This document shows, in pieces, positions 9,868 through 17,830 of a stretch of 64,000 nucleotides of DNA (positions are counted from its first letter, which is position 1; every line of letters starts with the position of its first letter). The DNA comes from Deltaproteobacteria bacterium (GTDB taxonomy: Bacteria; Myxococcota; JACPTQ01). Location of the stretch: the NCBI GenBank assembly GCA_016192705.1, contig JACPTQ010000057.1:36461-100460 (forward strand), written 5' to 3'. Below the pieces are notes generated by a model. That model ran no database searches, was not told the origin of the DNA, and saw only the letters and a list, made by a program, of their open reading frames with translations. A program made the position numbers and the translations under genes.

Positions 9868-9958
9868 AACGGGCGTCCCACACACCGAGAGGTCCGCTAC
9901 CGTTGCTTCCTTCCGGACCTGGCGGGGTTCGCAGCCCTCAGTTGCGGGACACCCAGTC
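9868..9958 (-). ncRNA. ffs: Signal recognition particle RNA (bacterial small 4.5S type)
   Basis: Read on the minus strand, the apical SRP domain is plain: GCCAGGTCCGGAAGGAAGC, holding the symmetric and asymmetric Ffh-binding loops and the GGAA tetraloop. The ends pair as GGGTGTCCC (9946-9954) with GGGACGCCC (9871-9879), closing a single long hairpin of about 85 nt. It lacks an Alu domain, as in the small form of Gram-negatives. With Ffh it targets nascent membrane proteins. Exact 5' and 3' ends are estimated. Confidence 0.93.
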
Positions 9959-10016
9959 CTCATGTACCAAAGGTTGGCCGACTCCGCAACCCGAAGAAGG
10001 CGCGCTTAAGCCGGGG

Positions 10017-10048
10017 TTGACAAGTTATTACTTTAGACTTAGTCTAAA
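10017..10048 (+). promoter_or_regulatory. Promoter with PerR/Fur-like box upstream of the Fur-family gene
   Basis: A TTGACA -35 (10017-10022) lies 17 bases before a weak -10 (10040-10045). The -10 falls inside the perfect inverted repeat TTTAGACTTAGTCTAAA (10032-10048, 8-1-8). The box ends five bases before the ATG at 10054, which predicts an almost leaderless mRNA and autorepression. It resembles PerR boxes (TTATAATnATTATAA) in architecture. Confidence 0.65.
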
Positions 10049-10053
10049 ACTTA

Positions 10054-10452
10054 ATGAACGCTGAAATCGTGGAAAAGCTGCGCGGCCACGGAATTCAGCC
10101 GTCGGCGCAGCGCGTCGCGGTCGCGGAGTACATCCTCGCGACGGACGAGCATCCGTCGGCCGAGCGCGTCCTCGCCCGCGTGAAGCGCCGCTTTCCGATG
10201 GTTTCGCGCGCGACGGTTTACAACACACTCAACCTCTTCGTTGAAAAGGGACTCGTACAACAGCTCGTCCTGACGGGTGGGCGCGTCGTTTTTGATCCGT
10301 GGGTCGAGGACCATCACCACTTCATCGACGAGGCAACTGGGAAGATTCACGATATTCCCTGGGACGCGATCGAGGTAAAGCGCGTTGACCGCTTGAAGGG
10401 GTTTGACGTGAGGAAGTTTCATGTGGTTTTGAAAGGGCGTCGCCGCGGGTGA
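10054..10452 (+). CDS. Fur/PerR-family transcriptional repressor without cysteines
   Basis: This 132-aa protein has the Fur winged helix (about 1-80, with VSRATVYNTLNLFVEKGLV as the recognition region) and the dimerisation/metal domain with EDHHHFIDEATGKIHDI. The His-rich signature argues for a metal- or peroxide-sensing PerR-like protein. It contains no cysteine at all, so the usual structural Cys4 zinc site of Fur/PerR is absent. A palindromic box sits at its own promoter and a similar one stands before the downstream peroxiredoxin gene. Peroxide-responsive control of that gene is inferred from this. Confidence 0.88.
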   Translation: MNAEIVEKLRGHGIQPSAQRVAVAEYILATDEHPSAERVLARVKRRFPMVSRATVYNTLNLFVEKGLVQQLVLTGGRVVFDPWVEDHHHFIDEATGKIHDIPWDAIEVKRVDRLKGFDVRKFHVVLKGRRRG

Positions 10453-10491
10453 AAGGACGGGGACCGAGCGCGACTCTTTTTTTGATGAGAC

Positions 10492-10508
10492 ATTAGACTA
10501 ATTCTATC
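10492..10508 (+). promoter_or_regulatory. Second PerR/Fur-like box upstream of the peroxiredoxin gene
   Basis: ATTAGACTAATTCTATC matches the palindrome before the repressor gene at 12 of 17 positions, keeping the TTAGACT and TCTA arms. It lies 34 bases before the peroxiredoxin start codon. It is the expected operator linking the two genes. Confidence 0.55.
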
Positions 10509-10542
10509 AATGGACGCGTTTAAACGCATAGGAGGACGAGAG

Positions 10543-11073
10543 ATGTTGACGATTGGTGACAAGTTCCCTGAGTTCAAGCTTCAGGCCGCGGTGAGCCTCG
10601 ATGTCGGAAAAGAGTTCAAGGAGATTACAAACGCGACGTACCCGGGAAAATGGCTGGTCGCGTTTTTCTGGCCGATGGACTTTACGTTTGTTTGCCCAAC
10701 GGAGATCGCAGAGTTTGGGCGCCGCAACAAAGACTTCACGGAGCGGAACGCGCAAGTTCTCGGTGGGAGCACCGACTCGCACTACGTTCATTTGAATTGG
10801 CGCAAGGCCCATGCGGATCTCCGCGACCTGCCATTCCCGATGCTCGCTGACACGAAGCGTGACCTGTCGACCGCGCTTGGCATTCTCCACAAAGACAAGG
10901 GCGTCGATCTTCGCGCGACCTACATTGTGGACCCGAACGGCGTTATTCGATACGCCAGCGTGAACGACCTCTCGGTCGGCCGAAACGTCGACGAAGTCGT
11001 CCGCGTGCTCGACGCTCTCCAGACGGAGAAATTGACGCCCTGCAACTGGAAAAAGGGTCAAGCGACGCTGTAG
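10543..11073 (+). CDS. AhpC/TSA-family 2-Cys peroxiredoxin
   Basis: This 176-aa protein reduces hydrogen peroxide, organic peroxides or peroxynitrite. The peroxidatic Cys51 is in the FTFVCPTE motif and the resolving Cys167 is near the end (LTPCNW), so it is a typical 2-Cys AhpC-like enzyme. The ATG at 10543 is chosen because GGAGG lies seven bases upstream; an in-frame ATG at 10510 would place the start on the operator. No AhpF or AhpD reductase is adjacent, so its electron donor is encoded elsewhere. Control by the upstream Fur-family repressor is likely. Confidence 0.93.
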   Translation: MLTIGDKFPEFKLQAAVSLDVGKEFKEITNATYPGKWLVAFFWPMDFTFVCPTEIAEFGRRNKDFTERNAQVLGGSTDSHYVHLNWRKAHADLRDLPFPMLADTKRDLSTALGILHKDKGVDLRATYIVDPNGVIRYASVNDLSVGRNVDEVVRVLDALQTEKLTPCNWKKGQATL

Positions 11074-11130
11074 CGAAATTCGCTTCCGTTTCTGCCTTCC
11101 TGCGTTCCTGATGATCCGAGGTTTTCCGCG

Positions 11131-11871
11131 TCACGCGCCGCCGCGAATAAAGCGTTGCACATCGGGGTTCGTTGACTCGCGAATCTCGCGGACCGTCCCC
11201 ACGGCAACGATTTGGCGATGGGCGAGCATGGCGATTCGATCGGAGACGTAATACGCCGATTCCATGTCGTGCGTGACGACAATGCTCGTCACGTGCAACT
11301 TTTCGTTCAGCGCGACGATCAGCTGATTGACGCGCATCGTGTTGATCGGGTCGAGCCCTGTCGTCGGCTCGTCGTACAGAATGACGTCCGGCTCCATGGC
11401 AAGAGCGCGCGCAAGTCCGACGCGTTTTCGCATTCCCCCCGACAGCTCGGCCGGTTTCAATTGCTCGCTCCCGGCGAGGTCGACAAGCGCGAGTTTCTCG
11501 GCCACGCGCACCTTAAGCTCGCCGCGCGCAACTTTGGGGTCACGTTCGAGGATCGGGTACGCGACGTTGTCGCCCACCGAGAGCGAATCAAAGAGCGCCG
11601 CGCTTTGGAACAACATGGCGATGCGTTGGCGCACGGCCCGCAAATCGCTCTCGCGACTCCCGGTCACCTCGCGGCCGTCGAAAAAGATCTTCCCTCTGTT
11701 CGGCGTGAGTAAACCAATGAGCAACTTGAGAAGGACACTCTTCCCGGTCCCGCTGCCGCCGATGATGGTGATGGTTTCGCCGCGCACGATGTCGAGGTTG
11801 AGCCCATCATAGATGCGTTTCGGGCCAAACGCCTTCCAGATGTCGATGAAACGAATAAACGTCTCCATCAA
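11131..11871 (-). CDS. mlaF: MlaF-like ABC transporter ATP-binding protein
   Basis: This 246-aa ATPase has Walker A GGSGTGKSVLL, a Q-loop, the signature LSGGMRKRVGLARAL (the GGMRKRVG form is typical of Mla/Ttg2A ATPases), Walker B VILYDEPTTGLDP and the switch His (VVTHDM). It should power phospholipid transport between inner and outer membranes with the MlaE permease, whose stop it overlaps by four bases. It is the last gene of a leftward run; no MlaD substrate-binding gene follows within the window. Confidence 0.93.
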   Translation of the reverse strand: MMETFIRFIDIWKAFGPKRIYDGLNLDIVRGETITIIGGSGTGKSVLLKLLIGLLTPNRGKIFFDGREVTGSRESDLRAVRQRIAMLFQSAALFDSLSVGDNVAYPILERDPKVARGELKVRVAEKLALVDLAGSEQLKPAELSGGMRKRVGLARALAMEPDVILYDEPTTGLDPINTMRVNQLIVALNEKLHVTSIVVTHDMESAYYVSDRIAMLAHRQIVAVGTVREIRESTNPDVQRFIRGGA

Positions 11872-12653
11872 AACGCCATGAACAGTTTCGTCAAAAAGAA
11901 ATCCGAAACCAGAATCGACGTGGATGTCACAACCACGGTGCGCGTTGTTGCGTTTCCAACGCCCTCGGTGCCACCCTCAGCGCTGAAACCCTGATAACAA
12001 CCGATGATCGCGATGAACATGGCGAAGAAAAACGTTTTCCCGGTCCCAGAAATGACGTCGCTCATCCGAATCGTCTCGAACACCGAATTGATATAAAAGG
12101 CAGGCGTCACATCCGAATGTTCAAGGCAAATGATGAACATCGAACCGAGCACGGCAAGGACGTCGGCGAGGATGGTGAGCAGCGGTAGAATAATGAGCGT
12201 TGCGAGGACGCGCGGCGCAACGAGTTTGCGAATGGGGTCGGCTCCCATCGACCGTATCGCGTCGAGTTGTTCGGTGACGCGCATGGAGCCGAGCTCTGCG
12301 GCCATGCCGCTGCCGATCCGCCCGCCGACCATCAGCGCCGTCAGCACGGGACCAAGCTCGCGAACGATGGCGATCGAAACAACTTTGCCGACGTACATCA
12401 CCGAGCCGAACCGCATGAGGCCGAACGCAAACTGAACACCCATGACCATGCCGACGGCGAGCGCGGTGACCGACGCGATGCCGACAGACTTCAGGCCAAG
12501 CGCCTCAATCTGGTACGCGAGCGCGCGGAAATCCCAAGGCGGCGTGAAGATCGCCACGACCGCACGGCCCGCCATTGTCGCGGTGCCACCTAGGAATTCG
12601 ATCATGCGGCGAACCGACGCGCCAACTTGTTCCAACGAGCGCGTGAGCGTCAT
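11868..12653 (-). CDS. mlaE: MlaE-family phospholipid ABC transporter permease
   Basis: The protein has about 261 aa and five predicted membrane segments. It carries the MlaE/YrbE signature region IVRELGPVLTALMVGGRIGSG and the motif AIRSMGADPIRKLVAPR. The start is placed at 12653 because its ATG overlaps the TGA of the upstream lipoprotein gene (TGATG), giving the normal family length. A longer in-frame reading would add about 40 unlikely residues. The pair MlaE-MlaF forms the core of an MCE transport system that keeps outer-membrane lipid asymmetry. Confidence 0.92.
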   Translation of the reverse strand: MTLTRSLEQVGASVRRMIEFLGGTATMAGRAVVAIFTPPWDFRALAYQIEALGLKSVGIASVTALAVGMVMGVQFAFGLMRFGSVMYVGKVVSIAIVRELGPVLTALMVGGRIGSGMAAELGSMRVTEQLDAIRSMGADPIRKLVAPRVLATLIILPLLTILADVLAVLGSMFIICLEHSDVTPAFYINSVFETIRMSDVISGTGKTFFFAMFIAIIGCYQGFSAEGGTEGVGNATTRTVVVTSTSILVSDFFLTKLFMAF

Positions 12654-13177
12654 CAGCGTCCCCGACCGCGCGGTGGTGTGAGCGTCGCAAAGCCACGAAC
12701 AAACGACAAAAAGGCCGCGTCGTCGCCACCGTGAGCCGCGGGGCGCGCCGCAAAGGTGAAGTCGTAGACGCATGCGTCCTTCTTGAGGACCGCTGACGTC
12801 AGTCGAACCGGGACGCCGTCGAGCTTGCCGTCGAGCCGCGTCACGAGTGCTTCGCGGCCATCGAGCGAAATCACTTCCTCCGAAAGTTGCTTTCGCTCCG
12901 TGAAGCCAAACACGAGGTGATCGCGAAGCGCCGCGAGTGGAACATCATCGGCCTCGCGACAGGTGACATTTACGCCAATCGTGGCGCCGCGGGGCGCATT
13001 GTAAAACGAAAGCCCAGCCTCCTGGACGGCGATGAGTTTGAATCCGCTGGGCGCCGCCCCAATTCGAAACCGTGCTTCCCGATTTGAGTAAACGCCGTTT
13101 GCAAATTTCCCGTCGTGCGAACAGGCGACCGCTTGAAAGGCAAGGAGCGCGAGAAAAACCAAGGGCATCCGATGCAA
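12653..13177 (-). CDS. Predicted lipoprotein of unknown function
   Basis: This 174-aa protein starts with a short lipoprotein signal (MHRMPLVFLALLAFQAVAC, lipid Cys19). The mature part is a compact alpha/beta domain with two further Cys (CREADD, DACVYDF) that may form a disulfide. Its pattern of FRIGAAPSGFKLI and LSFYNAPRGATIGVNVTC is not one I recognise with confidence. It is translationally coupled to mlaE, so an envelope role linked to lipid transport is plausible but not shown. Confidence 0.75.
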   Translation of the reverse strand: MHRMPLVFLALLAFQAVACSHDGKFANGVYSNREARFRIGAAPSGFKLIAVQEAGLSFYNAPRGATIGVNVTCREADDVPLAALRDHLVFGFTERKQLSEEVISLDGREALVTRLDGKLDGVPVRLTSAVLKKDACVYDFTFAARPAAHGGDDAAFLSFVRGFATLTPPRGRGR

Positions 13178-13226
13178 ATCTTAGCCGCCGGGCGCGGTCA
13201 CAGCAAATTACGCGGATGGGCTCGGT

Positions 13227-13748
13227 TCAAGGCGGATCTTTCGCGAGGTCGACGAGGCGGCTGACGGGGATTCGCGCACTGAGGTCACGCAGCCACCGCT
13301 TGACGCGGCCGCCCTGCTCCGCCTTCATCTTCGCCGCGCGCAACGACCGGCGCAGCCAATCAACAAGCTCCTTTTCCTCGCGGCTGAATCGATTTTGAAA
13401 CGAGCGGAGCGCGTCGGCACCCCCCAGGGCCACGACAATCCGCTTCAAAGCCGCCGCCGCAGGTGGCACCGGCCCGAGCGCGATTTGCAGTCGCCGCGCC
13501 TCTTCATCAATGAGCCGCTGGGTTATCACAGCCTCGAGCAGCGTCGACCAGCACCCGCCCGTGGGCGTCACTTCTTTTGCGCACGGCGGCTCGCCGATCG
13601 CGCGTGCGAGCACCGCCTCTTCGCGAAGCTCAGACAAAAAAATCGGAGCCCCAGCCACAAGCGCCACGACGCGGTCGACAAGAACGCCGCGAACAGGCTC
13701 GGACGGTGAAGCGATAACGAGCGCGACGAGAAGACCAGATGCGATCAC
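13227..13748 (-). CDS. Exported SurA N-domain-like protein lacking a PPIase domain
   Basis: This 173-aa protein has an N-terminal hydrophobic signal. The region RGVLVDRVVALVAGAPIFLSELREEA resembles the start of SurA/PpiD chaperones. A helical region follows (LLEAVITQRLIDEEARRLQ; FSREEKELVDWLRRSLRAAKM). No parvulin domain is present, so it would be a short periplasmic chaperone-like protein rather than a prolyl isomerase. Its start overlaps the stop of engB by four bases. The assignment is from pattern only. Confidence 0.65.
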   Translation of the reverse strand: MIASGLLVALVIASPSEPVRGVLVDRVVALVAGAPIFLSELREEAVLARAIGEPPCAKEVTPTGGCWSTLLEAVITQRLIDEEARRLQIALGPVPPAAAALKRIVVALGGADALRSFQNRFSREEKELVDWLRRSLRAAKMKAEQGGRVKRWLRDLSARIPVSRLVDLAKDPP

Positions 13749-14341
13749 GACGCCTCCCGGTGAGTTGTCCAGGCGCGCATCACACGTCCAATCGCCTCAA
13801 GACCGACGCCCGTTTCCACAGAACTGACGACAACCGACTCACCCACCGCTTTATCGAGCCTCGCCTGCGCCGACAAAAGCGCAGCCCGTCCAAGCTTGTC
13901 GGCCTTCGTTGCCACAACGAGCGTGCGTCGGCCGGTCTTGCGCAACCAATCAACGAGGTCGATATCGCGAGCGTCCGGATCGCGACGCGCGTCGACGAGA
14001 ACCACAACGCCACGAAGGTTCGCCCGTTCGCGCAGATACCGCTCGATGGCGCCTCCCCATTCGGCTTGAACGCTTTGGGCCACCTTGGCAAACCCGTAGC
14101 CGGGGAGATCCACGAACGAAAACTCGCGGCGATCGTCGCGCAGTCGGTAAAAGTGGATTTCGCGGGTGCGGCCCGGCGTCTTTGAAACGCGGGCGAGGGA
14201 TCGACGCCCCGCGAGGCGATTGAGGAGCGACGATTTTCCCACGTTGGAACGCCCGGCGAACGCGACTTCGGCGAGCGCCCACCGCGGCCAATCGTCGGGG
14301 TTCAAGGCGGCGCGTTCAAATTCGGCTGACGCAATCGCCAC
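13745..14341 (-). CDS. engB: Ribosome biogenesis GTP-binding protein EngB/YihA/YsxC
   Basis: This 198-aa protein is the usual family length. It shows G1 AGRSNVGKSSLLN, a conserved G2 threonine region (SKTPGRTREIHFY), G3 DLPGYGFA and G4 ATKADKLG. The family acts late in 50S ribosomal subunit assembly. It lies in a tight leftward run, three bases after the tetraheme cytochrome gene and overlapping the next gene by four bases. Confidence 0.96.
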   Translation of the reverse strand: MAIASAEFERAALNPDDWPRWALAEVAFAGRSNVGKSSLLNRLAGRRSLARVSKTPGRTREIHFYRLRDDRREFSFVDLPGYGFAKVAQSVQAEWGGAIERYLRERANLRGVVVLVDARRDPDARDIDLVDWLRKTGRRTLVVATKADKLGRAALLSAQARLDKAVGESVVVSSVETGVGLEAIGRVMRAWTTHREAS

Positions 14342-14344
14342 GGC

Positions 14345-14800
14345 TCACTTATCCGAGTGGGCGATTCGCTTCATCCACTCGATGAAGGAGAACTTGGCCC
14401 CGCGAACCGTCGTCGCGGCGTGGCACCTCTTGCACGTTGCCTCGCCGACGTTCTCAAGGCCGAGGTCACGCGCCAACTCCTTGTCCCGCATGATGAACCG
14501 CAGCGAATACCACTCGCCGTTTCCATGGCACGATTCGCACGTCACCCCGACGTGAAGGCCGGCGCTTTCAGTCTCTGCGGGCGAGTGACACCGCAGGCAC
14601 TGGGTGTCGGCGCGCCGATTCGGCGGCAACACGAGGTGCGCCCGTGCATGACGCGACTTCATCCACGAATCGTACGACTTAACGTGACACGCGCGACATT
14701 TCTCGGCGCCAACGGGGCTTTGCGCGCGTGATGCTGGGGCCGCGACAACAATCGATCCGATAAAGACCAGAATTGCAACTCGCGCGGAGAGTGCTGCCAA
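14345..14800 (-). CDS. Periplasmic tetraheme c-type cytochrome
   Basis: This 151-aa protein has a signal peptide (about 1-26) and four CxxCH heme motifs (CRACH, CLRCH, CESCH, CKRCH). Spaced His and Met residues (SRHARAHL) may serve as distal ligands. It resembles the cytochrome c554/NapC-associated multiheme group used in respiratory electron transfer. The partners are unknown; no reductase is adjacent. It is the first gene of the run leading through engB to mlaF. Confidence 0.88.
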   Translation of the reverse strand: MAALSARVAILVFIGSIVVAAPASRAQSPVGAEKCRACHVKSYDSWMKSRHARAHLVLPPNRRADTQCLRCHSPAETESAGLHVGVTCESCHGNGEWYSLRFIMRDKELARDLGLENVGEATCKRCHAATTVRGAKFSFIEWMKRIAHSDK

Positions 14801-14924
14801 CGTTCGTTCCTCTCGCCGGTTTCGGCAAAATTATTTCGATCTATACGACACCGCGCGCGGCGAGGAAAGGGGCTCGTCTCTGCGGGTCAACTCCATATCG
14901 GAGATCTTGCAAACCTCGTTCGAT

Positions 14925-16184
14925 TTAAGGGCCACAGATCGCAACGGTACAGTTGTTCGACTTGCAGTCCGAGTTCTGTCCGCACGGCTGTTCGAGTTTC
15001 AGCTTGCCGCAGACGCCGCCGTCGCATTCGCCTCCGGCACAATCGGCCCCCTGCTGGCACGGCCAACCCGGCGCGAACCTACAAACGCCGGCGTCAACTG
15101 AAGTGCACGTCCGCCCTTCGGCTCGCGAACAGACTCCGCTCGTCCCGCACGTGCAAACGCCCATGCAACTCGGCGCACGCGGATTTCGACACTCGGCTGA
15201 AAGACTACACCGGCACATGCCACTGCCACTCGACACGTCACAGCTGCTACCAAATCCTGCGGATCCGCAATCGACCAAAACGCCGCACGGGACGCAAACC
15301 CCGCTATCACATTTCGCCATTGTCGGGGTGCAGTCCGAGCCTTGGCCGCACTCTACGCAACCCCCGTCACAAACGCCCGAGTCGCACGATATGTCCGAAG
15401 TGCACGCATCGCCATTCGAAATCTTCGGTGCGCAAACGCCGCCGTCCGCGCAGTAATTGCCCGCTGAACACTGTGAGGTCGTATCGCAACCTCCCCAGCA
15501 CGCGAGCGCGCTTTCGCAGATGAGGCCGCCATCGCACGGCCACGCGCTCGTGGGGATGCACGTCGGGGAGAATCCGTCGCACAGCGGCTGCGGAGTCAAC
15601 AAGCCACTCATGCACTGTCCGTCACACGGCGGGTTGTTGACGCAGCTTAACGGATTGCCGCATGGCGTCCCCGCGTCTAATACGCGGCAGTTCCCAATCC
15701 CATTGCAGGAGTCGTCCGAACAACTTCCTGCGTCGAGCGTGCAGGAACCATGCGGGTCTACGCCCGACGGAACAAAGGCACAGTTCCCAACGGAACCATC
15801 GAGGTTGCACGCTCGACATCCGCTGCAATCCCCGATCGAGCAGCAAACATCGTCAATGCAAAACCCCGACTGGCATTCGCCTCCACCGTCACAGCCCGCG
15901 CCGTGCGGCCGCGCTCCGCCGTCGAGTCCTCCGTCCATCCCGCCATCCATCCCGCCATCCGCGCCGCCACCATCAGCGCCGCCGTCTGCGTTCGCCAGCC
16001 CACCATCACCGCCGTCTTCGTGCTCCGCAACACCACCGTCCCCGCCATCAAGTCCGCCGTCCGCGCCACCGTCTCCAACAGAGGCATCCGGCGAAGTTCC
16101 CGCATCGCCCAGCGGAACCCTTGATTTAAGCCCGGTGCAAGCTAAACCGCATAAGAACACCACACCTGTGACTCGCCCGCTCAT
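14925..16184 (-). CDS. Cys-rich lipoprotein with DGG-repeat linker
   Basis: This 419-aa protein has a short lipoprotein signal (VVFLCGLAC) and a long low-complexity linker (about 30-95) of DGG, ADGG and MDGG units. After that come about 40 cysteines in short modules such as CDGGGECQSGFC, CSGCRACNLDGS and CSAGNYCADGGVC. This is the architecture of disulfide-bonded, calcium- or surface-associated myxobacterial lipoproteins. No enzymatic motif is visible. The linker is encoded by imperfect trinucleotide and nonanucleotide repeats. Confidence 0.78.
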   Translation of the reverse strand: MSGRVTGVVFLCGLACTGLKSRVPLGDAGTSPDASVGDGGADGGLDGGDGGVAEHEDGGDGGLANADGGADGGGADGGMDGGMDGGLDGGARPHGAGCDGGGECQSGFCIDDVCCSIGDCSGCRACNLDGSVGNCAFVPSGVDPHGSCTLDAGSCSDDSCNGIGNCRVLDAGTPCGNPLSCVNNPPCDGQCMSGLLTPQPLCDGFSPTCIPTSAWPCDGGLICESALACWGGCDTTSQCSAGNYCADGGVCAPKISNGDACTSDISCDSGVCDGGCVECGQGSDCTPTMAKCDSGVCVPCGVLVDCGSAGFGSSCDVSSGSGMCRCSLSAECRNPRAPSCMGVCTCGTSGVCSRAEGRTCTSVDAGVCRFAPGWPCQQGADCAGGECDGGVCGKLKLEQPCGQNSDCKSNNCTVAICGP

Positions 16185-16287
16185 CGCTTTTCGTCGCTCC
16201 CCGCTTCATAATCATGGTGACAATTCAGACTCGTTAATTCAAGTTGCCCGGTCGCAGTTTAACCCCCCAAGAAAATCTGTTGCTTTT

Positions 16288-16305
16288 TTATAACGATCGT
16301 TATAA
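16288..16305 (+). promoter_or_regulatory. 18-bp perfect palindrome, probable TetR operator
   Basis: TTATAACGATCGTTATAA reads identically on both strands. It lies 41 bases before the start of the desaturase-like gene, whose 3' end overlaps a TetR-family regulator gene. The size, symmetry and AT-rich arms fit a TetR dimer-pair site overlapping the promoter. Confidence 0.6.
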
Positions 16306-16346
16306 TATTCCATCGCTCAAAGGCTCAAGACACTGAGGTAACACGC

Positions 16347-17830
16347 ATGAATGATTTCGACACCATCGTCATCGGTTCCGGCGCCGGCGGACTCACCGCA
16401 GCTCTCGCGCTCGCGCAGTCGGGCCAAAAGGTTCTCGTCCTCGAGCAACATTACCTTCCCGGAGGCTGGTGCCAAACCTTCGCGCTTGAGGGTTACAAGT
16501 TCAGCCCCGGCGTTCATTACATCGGCGAAATCGGTCCCGGCGGCCAAATGCGCGCGATCTTCGAGGGGCTTGGGCTTTCGCAGGACATCTCGTTTTACGA
16601 ACTCAACCCCGACGGCTTCGACCACATCCTCATCGGTGGCGAACGCTTCGACATCCCTAAAGGTCGCGCCGCCTTCGCCGAACGCCTGAAGTCACGCTTC
16701 CCGCGCGAGGCCCGAGGAATCGACGGCTACCTCACCACCACGGAGCGACTCGGTCGCGAGCTTGCGACGGCGATGGATATCCAGTCGTGGCGCGACGCGC
16801 TGCTCCTCCCGTTTCGCGCGCCCAAGCTCATGCGTTGGGGCCTCTTCTCAACGCAGTCGCTTATCAACAGCCACGTGCGCGACCCAAAGCTTCGTGCGGT
16901 CTTCGCGTCGCAATGCGGCGACCATGGCCTCCCGCCGTCGATGGCGCCCGCGCCACTCCACGCAGCCGTTTCGTCGCACTACTTCGGCGGTGGCTTTTAC
17001 CCGAAGGGCGGCGGCGGTGCGATTCCGCGCGCATTCATCCGTGCGCTGCGGCGGGCCGGTGGCGAAATCCGCGTCCGGACGCCGGTTTCGAGCATCGTCA
17101 TGGAGGGACGCCGCGCGGTCGGCGTTCGCCTCGCGGACGGCACCTTGCTTCGCGCGACAAACGTCATCTCAAACGCCGACCCACACATGACGTTCGAGCG
17201 CCTCGTCGGACGCGAACACCTATCGCGCCGGCTTCGTTCCAAGCTGGCGAAAACAAGCTACTCCATTTCGGCCATCAGTCTCTTTCTCGCCGCCGACGTC
17301 GATCGAAAGATTACGGGCGAACACACACCATGGAGGCGTTTTCGTTTGTTAACTGGACGATGTTTCGCGAGTGGGCGACAAGCAAGTTCGGCGACCGACC
17401 GGAAGGCTACAAAAAGGTCAAAGCGATTGTTCAGGAGCGAATGTTGCGCGCGGTCGGCAAGATCATTCCGGGTGTCGAAAAGCGCGTTGTGTTCGCGGAC
17501 GTCGCAACGCCGCTTACCAATCTGCACTACGTTGCAGCCACCGAGGGAAATCTTTACGGCACCGCGAAGACGCTGTCGCATGTTGGCCCATTCGCGTATC
17601 AAGTCAAAACGGAAATCCCGGGGCTCTGGCTCACCGGCGCAAGTACCGTCGCACACGGTGTCATGGGCGTCATGATTTCGGGCCTCATCACGGCGCGCTC
17701 GATTTTGCGCTGCAGGACGGACGAATTACTCCAACAACATGGTCCAGCGCTTGTTACGCGGTTGTCCGATGCGCCGGATGAAAAGAGCACGCCACTTGAC
17801 CTCGAGATGGAGCTCCGCGCGAGTGCGTAA
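16347..17830 (+). pseudogene. Retinol saturase/phytoene desaturase-like FAD oxidoreductase, disrupted
   Basis: The first frame (16347 to about 17320) encodes an FAD-dinucleotide motif IVIGSGAGGLTAALAL and the family segment EQHYLPGGWCQTFALEG, typical of all-trans-retinol 13,14-reductase and carotenoid desaturase relatives. The C-terminal half (from HTMEAFSFVNW to the NLYG and GPFAYQVKTEIPGLWLTGAS segments) continues in another frame and ends at 17830. Around 17305-17325 roughly 40 family residues seem missing and the frame shifts. The first frame alone would run on as unrelated sequence to 17675. The coding region sums to about 494 codons against the 510-550 usual for the family. An internal deletion, or an assembly error, is inferred. 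Confidence 0.8.

Noticed and set aside
15911-16085. CRISPR-like short repeats
   Set aside because: They are imperfect codon repeats for DGG units inside a lipoprotein gene, without unique spacers.
16787-17830. Independent rightward gene of 347 codons
   Set aside because: Only its second half has family similarity, and that half continues the desaturase; it is the shifted part of the broken gene.
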